Below, piece after piece: positions 8,914-16,593 of a DNA stretch of 42,473 nucleotides. A program made the translations under genes and the position numbers. Origin of the DNA: an uncultured Bacteroidales bacterium (GTDB lineage Bacteria; Bacteroidota; Bacteroidia; Bacteroidales; F082); the NCBI GenBank assembly GCA_947302205.1, contig CAMYVD010000014.1:1-42473 (forward strand), in the 5' to 3' direction. The notes under the pieces are model-generated. The model did no database searches and had not been told where the DNA came from. It saw only the letters and a program-made list of their open reading frames with translations. Numbering within the stretch: the stretch's first letter is position 1; the number at the start of each line of letters is the position of its first letter.

Positions 8914-8939
8914 TACCCAATAATCAAAACACCCATACC

Positions 8940-9800
8940 ATGAGATTCTGTATCATTGGCGGCGCTAACGCCGATATCATAGCGACAACCTTCAATCATT
9001 TCATGCCTAACGACTCCAACCCGGGAACCATACGTTTGATGGCTGGCGGCGTGGCGCGAAACATCGCTCACAGCCTTGCTCTGCTTGGCAACCAGACCAT
9101 CTTTTTAGGCCTCTTCGGCGGTGATACCTTCGGGTGGTTCACTGCGGACGTTTGCCGTAAGGCCAAGGTCGATATCAGCCTCAGCGACGCGGCTCCCGTA
9201 GGCACCCGTTCCTGCTTCCTCAGCATCAACAACTGCGACGGCGAGATGATTGGCGGCGTGTCAGACATGGTCTCCGTCGACGGCATCACCCCTGAGTGGA
9301 TTGCCACCAAGCTCCAGAAAGTGGGCCCTGTCGATGCCTTCATCGCCGACACCAACATCCCTGCCGAGAGCCTGGCTTTCCTGATCGACCACGCCTACGC
9401 CCCACTCTATGTTGACGCCGTTTCAGGCGCCAAGGCGCCGAAGGTTCGCCTCGCATTGTCCCTTTCGGCAAAAAAGCACATCCATACGTTGAAGTGCAAT
9501 AAGCTGGAAAACGAAATCATCGGTGAAATCGATGGCATCGGCCGTCGGTTTGTCAGCAAAGGTGCAGAAGGCGTAGACGTTTATGAGAAAGGCAAGATGA
9601 CGCATTTCGACGCCCTCCCCTGCCAAGTGGTCAACACCAACGGCTCAGGCGACGCGCTGATGGCCGGTATTGCCTTAGCAGGCCCTCAAGCCTCCATTGA
9701 GGAAGCTGCCCGCATCGGCCTGAGATTAGCGAAAATCACTACCGAATGTCCCGAAACCGTCAACAAGCAACTGAAGCAGCTCTATGAAGAATTATCTTGA
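8940..9800 (+). CDS. psuK: Pseudouridine kinase (PfkB family)
   Basis: 286 residues from the ATG at 8940; the upstream extension of the frame is not coding. The start MRFCIIGGANADI, then MAGGVARNIAHSLALLGN, matches the ribokinase/PfkB N-terminal signature. NTNGSGDALMAGIA near the C-terminus is the PfkB anion-hole signature with the catalytic Asp in GSGDA. Kinases of this type phosphorylate pseudouridine to pseudouridine 5'-phosphate. The specific call rests on the 17-bp overlap with psuG, the enzyme of the next step. It acts in the cytosol on pseudouridine from RNA turnover or uptake; no dedicated transporter is in the window. Confidence 0.88.
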   Translation: MRFCIIGGANADIIATTFNHFMPNDSNPGTIRLMAGGVARNIAHSLALLGNQTIFLGLFGGDTFGWFTADVCRKAKVDISLSDAAPVGTRSCFLSINNCDGEMIGGVSDMVSVDGITPEWIATKLQKVGPVDAFIADTNIPAESLAFLIDHAYAPLYVDAVSGAKAPKVRLALSLSAKKHIHTLKCNKLENEIIGEIDGIGRRFVSKGAEGVDVYEKGKMTHFDALPCQVVNTNGSGDALMAGIALAGPQASIEEAARIGLRLAKITTECPETVNKQLKQLYEELS

Positions 9801-10695
9801 CCTCTCCCCTGAAGTGGATGCTGCCTTGAAGGCCGGCAAGCCTGTGGTGGCACTCGAGTCAACCATCATCTCGCATGGCATGCCCTATCCACAGAATGTG
9901 GAGACGGCGCTCAAAGTGGAACAGACCATCCGCGAAGGCGGCGCCACACCCGCTACCATCGCCATTATTGGCGGCAGGCTGAAGGCCGGACTGACCCCTG
10001 AAGAGATTGAATATCTTGGCAAGAAAGGCACTGCCGTCACTAAGGCATCGCGCCGCGACTTGCCCGTGCTCGTAGCACGTGGGCAAGACGGTGCTACCAC
10101 CGTCACCACGACGATGATCATCGCCGCCATGGCTGGCATCAAGGTCTTCGCCACTGGCGGCATCGGCGGCGTGCATCGCGGCGCTGAGACCACCATGGAC
10201 ATCTCCGCCGACCTCGAAGAGTTGGCCCGCACCCCCGTCATGGTCATCTGCGCCGGCGCCAAGTCCATCCTCGACCTCGGCCTGACCCTCGAATACCTGG
10301 AGACCAAAGGCGTACCCGTCATCGGCTACGGCACCGAGGAACTCCCCGCCTTCTACACCCGTAAAAGCGGCTTCATGGTGGATTACCGTGTGGACAGTCC
10401 TGAAGAGTTAGCTGCCATCTTCAAAGCGAAACAAGAGATGGGCCTCGGCGGCGGCATGCTCGTCACCAACCCCATTCCCGAACAATATTCCATGGATCCC
10501 ATGCGCATCAACAAAGCCATCGACGAAGCCGTCGCCGAGGCCCAACAACGCGGCATCCACGGCAAGGAGACAACGCCATTTCTATTAGCTAAAATCAAGG
10601 ATATCACTGGCGGCGACAGCCTCGCCTCCAACATCCAACTGGTGCTTAACAACGCCAGACTTGCGGCCAAGACAGCCGCAAGTCTGATCGGTTAA
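9784..10695 (+). CDS. psuG: Pseudouridine-5'-phosphate glycosidase
   Basis: 303 residues, the usual length for PsuG. Recognisable family blocks are VALESTIISHGMPYPQN near residue 25, KASRRDLPVL, the glycine-rich ATGGIGGVHRGAE, CAGAKSILDLG..LEYLET, and NPIPEQYSM. The enzyme splits pseudouridine 5'-phosphate into uracil and ribose 5-phosphate. The start lies inside the last codons of psuK, so the two are translationally coupled. It converges on the beta-barrel gene with only 3 bases between the stop codons, and its last codons contain a 12-bp stem (10656-10686). Confidence 0.95.
   Translation: MKNYLDLSPEVDAALKAGKPVVALESTIISHGMPYPQNVETALKVEQTIREGGATPATIAIIGGRLKAGLTPEEIEYLGKKGTAVTKASRRDLPVLVARGQDGATTVTTTMIIAAMAGIKVFATGGIGGVHRGAETTMDISADLEELARTPVMVICAGAKSILDLGLTLEYLETKGVPVIGYGTEELPAFYTRKSGFMVDYRVDSPEELAAIFKAKQEMGLGGGMLVTNPIPEQYSMDPMRINKAIDEAVAEAQQRGIHGKETTPFLLAKIKDITGGDSLASNIQLVLNNARLAAKTAASLIG
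10656..10686. repeat. Strong 12-bp stem-loop inside the 3' end of psuG
   Basis: CAGACTTGCGGC and GCCGCAAGTCTG pair perfectly around the 7-nt loop CAAGACA. There is no U-tract on either side. It sits at the convergent psuG/beta-barrel junction, where no other terminator is visible, so it may limit read-through or protect 3' ends. Confidence 0.5.
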
Positions 10696-10698
10696 TCA

Positions 10699-13311
10699 TT
10701 ATAAGGAATCACCGGCTTCTGTATCGCCTTCCTTAGCACGCTGCTCGAGTTCCATCTTACCGAAACGCAAGGTAATGCCAGCCGAGATGTAACGGCTGTT
10801 CAACATCTTTCGGGTGCTGTCAGAGAGATACAATGGGTTGGTATTGCTCGAACCTGAACCGATCTTGGCTCCCCAGTTGAAGATGTCCTGCACGTTGATG
10901 AACACTGACAGACGACGCTTGAAGAAATCGCTGCGGGCGCCAATGTTCAGGAAATAACGTGCCTTGCTCTCGCTCATCAAGCCAATCGTGGGCGATCTGT
11001 AATTGGCCGAAGCCGTCAGCTGGAACTGGTTGAAAATCTTTGCCCATGCGTTAATTCGGATGCTGTACGACCATTTTTCAGTGGTCTCGCCATCCCAACG
11101 GTAACCATAGTTATAAAGGTTGGCAAAGAGCCTCACGTTGAAGAATCCCGAAGGACGGTAGGTCATGTTGACCGAAGTGCCGTAACGCCATGAGGAACCC
11201 AAGTTGTAAGGAACGGTATAGGTGACGAAATCGTTCAGATACTCATCGTATTCAGATTCCCTCAAATCATCAATCAGGTTGGTACTCAAGCTACCGTAAG
11301 CCTCAACGCCCACGTTGCCAAAGTTATCGAAAAACTTCTGCCAACCCGCTTCCATATTGTGGGTAAAGCCGTTCTTCAAGCCATTGGGATTACCTGTTGA
11401 ATAGCTCTGCTCGCCATATCTGCGGTAGGTGCTGATCTGATCCTCGTCGGGATGCGACATGCGCAACGAGTAGTTCAGTTTGAAGTTATGCATATCTTCG
11501 GTACGGTATGTCAGATGGATAGAGGGGCGCACATTCCAGAAGAACAAGGTATTCCTATCGGCAAATGGCATTTCACTGATGTAATCGTAAAACACACGGT
11601 CGCCACCGCCGCCCACGCCTGTGCTCAGCGTGAATCCACCCCAGCGGTGAGTCCAGTTGATGTCAGCGTTCACGCTGGTCTCACTGCCATTGAAATGGTA
11701 GGTACGAAGCACGTCAATGCTGTCATAATTCAAGCCTCCGTCGTTGGAATAATAGCGCTGATAGTCGTTGTTATGCTGCTGATGATCGGCACGCAAGCCA
11801 TAGCTGAGTTCGCCATCATCGCTGTAAGGACGGTTGTAACGGGCATCCAAGCTGACGCCGTAATTGAACTGGTCAGTCAGCAGATAGCGGTTCTCGTCAC
11901 GGTCTTTGTAAACGTCGTAGAAACGGTTGTACCACTGCTTACTGGCGTTTTTCGAGATTCTGGAGTTCACGCCAATGCGAAGATTATGGCCTTTCTCATC
12001 GAACTTCTTGGTGTAGTCGACGCCAAAGTGGCCAAAGCCCGACTGGCCTCTGGTGGTGTCGCCGATGCTATAGCTTGAGACACTGTCGACAGGGATGTAA
12101 AACTCCCAATCCTCAAGACGGCTGCTATAGTTTTTGCTGTTGTTGTAGAAACCGCCTGCGTCAACAGAGATATCGCTCATGGAGTCAATTTCGTAATCGA
12201 CATTCGCGAAGAAGTTTCCGCTGATTCTACGGTTATCCTCATTTTGAGAGGAAGTCTTGTACCAAACGGTGTCGTACACACCTTCTGTATCGGTCTTTTG
12301 GCGTGTCATCTCCCATCCCTCAACGGTGTTAAGTCTATCGCTGTAACGACCTGAGGCAAACAGGTTAATGCTCAGTTTCTCCTTCTTCCACATGTAGCTG
12401 ACCCAAGGCGAAACGAAGGGCTGGTTGGAGCCGTTCACACCGAAGCTCACGAACTGGTTGCTCTTGATGTGGGCCGATGTCACGATGTTGATCACAGCCT
12501 CGGCATCCGTGGCATACTTGGCTGAGGGGTTGGTGATGGTCTCAATACGGGCAATGGCGTTGGCGGGCAACGTCTGGAGATAGGTCTTCAGGTTTTCCTC
12601 GGTAAGCTTCGAAGGCTTGTCGTTGATCCAGATCTCCACGCTCGACACGCCCCTGAGGGTGATATTGCCTTCCACATCGACTTCCACGCCTGGGGCATTC
12701 TGCAAGGCATCCTCGGTGGTACCCGTCTGGATCGACGGGTCTTCGGTGACGTTGTACACGAGTTTCTCTCCGTCCATGGCATAAATTGGGCGTTCGGCGC
12801 TCACGGTAACCTCGCCAAGCGAAATCATGCCCGACTTGAGACTGAGTGTTCCAAGGTCGGTGTTGTTGGAAACATGGAACGGTTTCACGAAATTCTCATA
12901 GCCGATGGCTGACACACGAAGCAGGAAAGCGCCCTGAGGTACATCGGTAAGCTCAAAACGGCCATTGATGTCGCTGATACCGCCTTTCACGAAGGTCGAA
13001 TCGATGGAATCGAGCACTGCCAGGTTCACATACGGCAAATACTCGCCGGTCTTGGCATCGCGCAACAATCCAACCACGGTGAAGGTATCCCCTTCCCTGA
13101 CTTTTTTCTTCTGTTTGATGGGTTTGTTGGCCTGTTCTTGGTTCCAACCGCCTCTGTCATCGCCAAAAGGCGGACGGCCTCCCGGAGGACGACCTCCGGG
13201 TGGACGGCCTCCGGGAGGTCTTCCTCCGGGAGGAAACTGGGCCATACACAAAACTGCCGACATGACGAATGTCGTCAACAACAATGCTCTATACAAAAAC
13301 GATCTTCTCAT
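10699..13311 (-). CDS. Large outer-membrane beta-barrel protein with N-terminal PPGGR repeat
   Basis: 870 residues. The signal peptide is MRRSFLYRALLLTTF..LCMA, cut before QFPPGGR. The mature N-terminus has four PPGGR units and then a basic stretch (KPIKQKKKVREGD). A CarboxypepD_reg-like domain follows (~75-160: VVGLLRDAKTGEYLPYVNLA, FLLRVSAIGYENF). The plug is at about 165-275 (EDALQNAPGVEVDVEGNITL, VEIWINDKPSK, IETITNPSAKYATDAEAVINI). The rest is barrel strands, as in OMP_b-brl_3 proteins; the mature protein ends EAGDSL. A full -7 box lies at 13331-13338. Probably an outer-membrane transporter; no SusD or substrate gene is adjacent, so the substrate is unknown. Confidence 0.88.
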   Translation of the reverse strand: MRRSFLYRALLLTTFVMSAVLCMAQFPPGGRPPGGRPPGGRPPGGRPPFGDDRGGWNQEQANKPIKQKKKVREGDTFTVVGLLRDAKTGEYLPYVNLAVLDSIDSTFVKGGISDINGRFELTDVPQGAFLLRVSAIGYENFVKPFHVSNNTDLGTLSLKSGMISLGEVTVSAERPIYAMDGEKLVYNVTEDPSIQTGTTEDALQNAPGVEVDVEGNITLRGVSSVEIWINDKPSKLTEENLKTYLQTLPANAIARIETITNPSAKYATDAEAVINIVTSAHIKSNQFVSFGVNGSNQPFVSPWVSYMWKKEKLSINLFASGRYSDRLNTVEGWEMTRQKTDTEGVYDTVWYKTSSQNEDNRRISGNFFANVDYEIDSMSDISVDAGGFYNNSKNYSSRLEDWEFYIPVDSVSSYSIGDTTRGQSGFGHFGVDYTKKFDEKGHNLRIGVNSRISKNASKQWYNRFYDVYKDRDENRYLLTDQFNYGVSLDARYNRPYSDDGELSYGLRADHQQHNNDYQRYYSNDGGLNYDSIDVLRTYHFNGSETSVNADINWTHRWGGFTLSTGVGGGGDRVFYDYISEMPFADRNTLFFWNVRPSIHLTYRTEDMHNFKLNYSLRMSHPDEDQISTYRRYGEQSYSTGNPNGLKNGFTHNMEAGWQKFFDNFGNVGVEAYGSLSTNLIDDLRESEYDEYLNDFVTYTVPYNLGSSWRYGTSVNMTYRPSGFFNVRLFANLYNYGYRWDGETTEKWSYSIRINAWAKIFNQFQLTASANYRSPTIGLMSESKARYFLNIGARSDFFKRRLSVFINVQDIFNWGAKIGSGSSNTNPLYLSDSTRKMLNSRYISAGITLRFGKMELEQRAKEGDTEAGDSL
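13174..13233 (-). repeat. Tandem repeat, four 15-bp units encoding PPGGR
   Basis: Units at 13174-13188, 13189-13203, 13204-13218 and 13219-13233 differ by one to four bases. Each carries an internal near-palindrome (CCTCCGGGAGG). The repeat is in frame in the 870-residue beta-barrel gene. Confidence 0.85.
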
Positions 13312-13330
13312 AGGTGAAAAATATTTTCCG

Positions 13331-13338
13331 CAAAGTTA
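13331..13338 (-). promoter_or_regulatory. -7 box for the 870-residue beta-barrel gene
   Basis: Minus-strand TAACTTTG is a full TAnnTTTG match in the 55-bp gap after the thioesterase gene, with a leader of about 16 nt. No good -33 element is seen. It suggests that this gene can be transcribed independently of the thioesterase. Confidence 0.5.
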
Positions 13339-13366
13339 CACAAAACCAATCATACTCGATGGCGTT

Positions 13367-13774
13367 TCAGACCTCATTTTTGCCGTTTTGGATCTTCTCA
13401 AACAGCTCTGGCAACCTGCGGGCGATGACTACGGGCTTGCCGTTCTCCATAAAGCAATGGGTGCTCTGTCCGACACACACGGTCTTGTCGCCCACCCGCA
13501 TCGTGTAGGTAAACTCAAACTTAAGGTCTTGTATGTTGCTGATGTTCACCTCCACTTCAATGACATCCTTGAATGTGGTCGGGCGCTTATAGTTGCAACT
13601 GATGGAAATCACGGGCGACACGACACCTTCGGCCTCAATCCGGTCGAAACCGTATCCCAACTGGTCAAGATAGTCCACCCGGGCTTCTTCCATGAAACGA
13701 ACGTAGTTGGAATGGTGAGTGATGCCCATCCGGTCACACTCGTAGTATTTGACTTCGTGCTTGTAAGTATTCAT
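13367..13774 (-). CDS. Acyl-CoA thioesterase, 4HBT/YbgC-like
   Basis: 135 residues, normal for a single hotdog-fold domain. The opening VKYYECDRMGITHHSNYVRF contains the 4HBT signature, with Asp in YxxCDRMG and the HHSNY helix. EARVDYLDQLGYGF and the mid-protein ISCNYKRPTTFKDVIEVEV are also typical. Such enzymes hydrolyse short-chain or aromatic acyl-CoA or acyl-ACP thioesters in the cytosol; the exact substrate cannot be read from sequence. A -7 box lies about 40 nt upstream (13813-13820). Confidence 0.88.
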   Translation of the reverse strand: MNTYKHEVKYYECDRMGITHHSNYVRFMEEARVDYLDQLGYGFDRIEAEGVVSPVISISCNYKRPTTFKDVIEVEVNISNIQDLKFEFTYTMRVGDKTVCVGQSTHCFMENGKPVVIARRLPELFEKIQNGKNEV

Positions 13775-13812
13775 AAATCAGGATTTTACTTTTTCAATTT
13801 AAGAATTGACCG

Positions 13813-13820
13813 CAAAAATA
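13813..13820 (-). promoter_or_regulatory. -7 box for the thioesterase gene
   Basis: Minus-strand TATTTTTG matches TAnnTTTG and gives a leader of roughly 35-40 nt. It lies in the 128-bp divergent, AT-rich gap shared with the flavodoxin operon. Confidence 0.45.
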
Positions 13821-13843
13821 GTTTTTTTTGGATTGGGAATCGT

Positions 13844-13860
13844 TATTTTTTGTATTTTTA
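13844..13860 (+). promoter_or_regulatory. Probable promoter region of the flavodoxin-to-glucan-synthase operon
   Basis: Two overlapping near-matches to the -7 box are present: TATTTTTTG, with one extra base, and TATTTTTA, with A in place of the final G. A TTG lies 17 nt upstream of the second. This is a weaker match than the other promoters in the window. Confidence 0.3.
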
Positions 13861-13902
13861 CACCTTTAAATAGAATCTAAACACAACAAAACACATTTCA
13901 TT

Positions 13903-14736
13903 ATGAAAGCATTGAAATTCATGTTGGTCCTTGCGACCGTAACGATGGTCGCCGTATCCTGCGGCCCCAAGAAGCCAAAAGCTTTGGTCCTCTATTATTC
14001 ACAGACGTCAAACACCAAGGCCGTGGCCCAGGAGATTGCCAAACGGATGAATGCCGACATTGAAGAGATTGTCCTCGTAAATCCTTACGACGGCGACTTC
14101 CAAGCCACCATCGACCGTTGCCTTCAGGAGCGCGAGCAAGGTGTCATCCCTGAAATCAAACCCATCAAATCGAACCTTCAGAAGTACGAAACCATCTTCA
14201 TCGGCTATCCTGTGTGGTTCGGCACCTACGCTCCGCCTATTGCCGCCCTGTTGGATCAGATCGACTTGAGTGGCAAGACCGTTGTCCCCTTCTGCACCTT
14301 CGGCAGCGGCGGTTTATCCTCAAGCGTTCAAGACTTGGTCCAAAAGCTTCCCAACTCAAGGATTCCTACGGGCTACGGTGTCCGCGCTGCACGTTTGGCA
14401 GCCATGCCCAACGAAGTTGACCAATTCCTGAAAGAAAACCAATTGATCGAAGGCAATGTCATCAGATTGGGAGATTTCAACGAAATGCAGCCGGTGACTG
14501 AAGCCGAAGAGGCTATCTTCAACGCTGCCGTTGGCGACTATCCAATGATGCATGCCAAGGCCGAGTATGTCTGCTCACGCGCCATCCTCGGTGGCACCGA
14601 ATACCTTTTCATCGCTTCAGACCTTCCAAGAGAAGACAATCCTGACATGCCTCCAGCGGGCCAAATGAAGGTTTATGTCAACGTAATGGACGGTCAAGCC
14701 CCTGAATTCACCCAAGTAGTTAGACAAAGACAATGA
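13903..14736 (+). CDS. Flavodoxin-like lipoprotein
   Basis: 277 residues. The N-terminus is a lipoprotein signal (MKALKFMLVLATVTMVAVSC, Cys20). After a short basic linker comes a flavodoxin fold: the FMN phosphate loop YYSQTSNTKAVAQEI (~30-45), FIGYPVWFGTYAPPIAALLD (~105-125) and the third FMN loop FCTFGSGGLSSSV. Residues ~175-277 are an extension without a recognised motif. The enzyme should bind FMN and shuttle electrons or reduce a quinone-like substrate, but anchored outside the cytoplasm. It is the first gene of the operon; its stop overlaps the guanine deaminase start as ATGA. Confidence 0.85.
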   Translation: MKALKFMLVLATVTMVAVSCGPKKPKALVLYYSQTSNTKAVAQEIAKRMNADIEEIVLVNPYDGDFQATIDRCLQEREQGVIPEIKPIKSNLQKYETIFIGYPVWFGTYAPPIAALLDQIDLSGKTVVPFCTFGSGGLSSSVQDLVQKLPNSRIPTGYGVRAARLAAMPNEVDQFLKENQLIEGNVIRLGDFNEMQPVTEAEEAIFNAAVGDYPMMHAKAEYVCSRAILGGTEYLFIASDLPREDNPDMPPAGQMKVYVNVMDGQAPEFTQVVRQRQ

Positions 14737-15212
14737 TTGTTACTGAACAAGATAAGATTTTCATGCGCGAGGCCATCCGTCTTGCCGACGAGAGTGTTCG
14801 GAACGGCGGAGGGCCTTTCGGGGCCGTCATCGTAAGGGATGGTGAGATCATTGCAGGCAGCTCCAACAGCGTCACCATCGACAACGATCCCACCGCCCAT
14901 GCCGAAGTGAATACCATTCGCCAGGCATGCCGCAAGTTGGGTACCTTCGACCTCTCCGATTGCGTGATCTACACTTCCTGTGAGCCCTGCCCCATGTGCC
15001 TCGGTGCCATCTATTGGGCTCATCTCCGCTGCGTGTACTACGGCAATACCAAAAAGGACGCGCGCGACATCGACTTTGCCGACGACTTCATCTATGAAGA
15101 GCTTGACAAGCCCATCGACCGCCGCTCCGTGCCGTTCATCCATTTGCTCAACGAAGAGGCGTTGAGTTCCTTTAAGCTTTGGTCGGAAAAAACAGATAAA
15201 ACAGAATATTAA
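14733..15212 (+). CDS. guaD: Guanine deaminase (cytidine-deaminase fold)
   Basis: 159 residues. It follows Bacillus GuaD as I recall it along its whole length: GGPFGAVIVRDGEII, NDPTAHAEVNTIR, YTSCEPCPMCLGAIYWA and FIYEELDKP. The zinc ligands are His56, Cys86 and Cys89, and Glu58 is the proton shuttle. It converts guanine to xanthine and ammonia in the cytosol. It overlaps the flavodoxin gene by 4 bp and precedes the small lipoprotein by 6 bp. A broader nucleoside or tRNA-adenosine deaminase is less likely, given the DDFIYEELDKP block. Confidence 0.88.
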   Translation: MIVTEQDKIFMREAIRLADESVRNGGGPFGAVIVRDGEIIAGSSNSVTIDNDPTAHAEVNTIRQACRKLGTFDLSDCVIYTSCEPCPMCLGAIYWAHLRCVYYGNTKKDARDIDFADDFIYEELDKPIDRRSVPFIHLLNEEALSSFKLWSEKTDKTEY

Positions 15213-15218
15213 ATTAAT

Positions 15219-15509
15219 ATGAAGAAAGTCGTCAGAAACATTTGGATCGGCCTGTTATCAGGACTGGCTTTCATTGTGGGCTGCACCACACAGAACAAAG
15301 TCAACAAGAACGAGAGAGAGGAAAAGCGGCAGAAAATCGTCCAGCTCACCCAACAGCTCGATTCCATCAACTCCATCCTCAAACGCCGCGAAGGGGCCTG
15401 TGTTTATGGCTCTCCGGAGGTCATTGAACAGTTCGGTGCGGAGACCAGAAGATTGAGACAAGAGGCCGAGGACCTCAAGCAACAAATCAAGGAACTGAAG
15501 GATGAGTGA
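15219..15509 (+). CDS. Small coiled-coil lipoprotein next to radical SAM enzyme, possible substrate
   Basis: 96 residues. The signal MKKVVRNIWIGLLSGLAFIV ends in the lipobox IVGC, giving lipidated Cys22. After it come a basic/acidic heptad helix (~31-57), the short non-helical motif REGACVYGSPEVIEQFG (~57-73) with a second Cys (C61) and Tyr63, and another heptad helix to the end. It overlaps the radical SAM gene by 8 bp. From memory, NCBI models TIGR04133/TIGR04134 describe a Bacteroidales radical-SAM/lipoprotein pairing in which lipoproteins carry a YGxP-type motif; the YGSP here suggests kinship, but I could not check it. Mature function unknown. Confidence 0.75.
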   Translation: MKKVVRNIWIGLLSGLAFIVGCTTQNKVNKNEREEKRQKIVQLTQQLDSINSILKRREGACVYGSPEVIEQFGAETRRLRQEAEDLKQQIKELKDE

Positions 15510-16575
15510 GAAGCTCGGCCTATATAAAAGGCTGATGCTCGAACTTAACCGCGCCACGCTGCAAGACCGGATCGAAGAGCACGAGCTGCACCAGTTGTTT
15601 TGGGAATGTACCCTTCGGTGCAATCTCAACTGCGTGCATTGTGGCTCCGATTGCCGCATGCTCTCCGAGAAAGACGACATGCCTCTTGCAGATTTCGTCG
15701 GCGTGCTTGATGAAATCAGGCTGCATGAAGACCCCGCCAAGGTGATGGTCATCACCACCGGCGGCGAGCCCACCGTGCGCCCCGACCTGGCTGCATGCGG
15801 CAAAGCCATCTCCCAACGCGGTTTCGTATGGGGCATGGTTTCCAACGGGATGCTGCTCACCCCGCAAAAACTCAACGAATACGTCGACGCAGGCCTGAAA
15901 TCCATTGCCGTCAGCTTCGACGGCTTTGAGGACGACCACAACTGGATGCGGGGCAATCCCAACAGTTTCAAGAACGTACTCATCGCCGTGGAAGCGCTCA
16001 AGCAACATCCTGATCTTACCTGGGATGTCATCACCTGTGTCAACCAACGCACCATCCAATACCTTCCGAAGTTCCGCGACTATCTCATTTCATTGGGCAT
16101 CAAGCGGTGGCGACTGTTCACTGTGTTTCCCTTCGGACGTGCCGCCAACGAGCCTGATCTCAAACTTTCCAACGAGCAATTCGTCCAGATGATGGAATTC
16201 ATCAGGCAGACCAGGCTCGAAGGTAGGATCCGCGCCGATTATGGCTGTGACGGCTTCTTGGGAAGATACGAGGGCGAAGTGCGCAACCACTACTACTCGT
16301 GCAGTGCCGGCATCAACGTGGCCTCCATCCTCGCCGACGGCTCCATCTCTGGCTGCCTCAGCATCCGCAGCGACTACCATCAGGGCAACATCTACCGGAA
16401 TAATTTCTGGGAGGTGTGGCAAAACCGATTCAACGTCTATCGCGACCGCAAATGGATGAAGACCGACCAGTGCGCCCAATGCAAGATGTGGCGCTACTGC
16501 CAAGGTAACGGCTTCCACCTGCGCGACGGCGAAGGCAAGCTCCAAGTGTGTCAATACAACATGATTCAAGGATAA
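15502..16575 (+). CDS. Radical SAM enzyme with C-terminal SPASM-like domain
   Basis: 357 residues. The [4Fe-4S]-SAM motif is C40-NLN-C44-VH-C47, with extra cysteines at 36 and 51. VITTGGEPTVRPDL carries the GGEP SAM-binding segment. The C-terminal part has CSAGINVASILADGSISGC, then C324-x2-C327-x5-C333 and C350, as in SPASM domains that hold auxiliary iron-sulphur clusters. SPASM enzymes usually modify peptides or proteins, as do AlbA, PqqE and anSME. The start lies inside the preceding lipoprotein gene, making that protein or a relative a plausible substrate. It is followed after 18 bp by the glucan-synthase-like gene. Confidence 0.9.
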   Translation: MSEKLGLYKRLMLELNRATLQDRIEEHELHQLFWECTLRCNLNCVHCGSDCRMLSEKDDMPLADFVGVLDEIRLHEDPAKVMVITTGGEPTVRPDLAACGKAISQRGFVWGMVSNGMLLTPQKLNEYVDAGLKSIAVSFDGFEDDHNWMRGNPNSFKNVLIAVEALKQHPDLTWDVITCVNQRTIQYLPKFRDYLISLGIKRWRLFTVFPFGRAANEPDLKLSNEQFVQMMEFIRQTRLEGRIRADYGCDGFLGRYEGEVRNHYYSCSAGINVASILADGSISGCLSIRSDYHQGNIYRNNFWEVWQNRFNVYRDRKWMKTDQCAQCKMWRYCQGNGFHLRDGEGKLQVCQYNMIQG

Positions 16576-16593
16576 CAACAACACTCCATAGAT

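Noticed and set aside
8604-8939. N-terminal extension of psuK by 112 codons
   Set aside because: The extension overlaps the divergent regulator gene and the promoter region and has no PfkB homology. The family start MRFCIIGG is at 8940.
8865-9071. N-terminal extension of the TPR-LuxR gene by 69 codons
   Set aside because: It would run into psuK and hide a perfect lipoprotein signal beginning at 8864.
13174-13233. CRISPR-like or regulatory repeat
   Set aside because: The units are contiguous 15-mers in frame inside a coding sequence, with no spacers.
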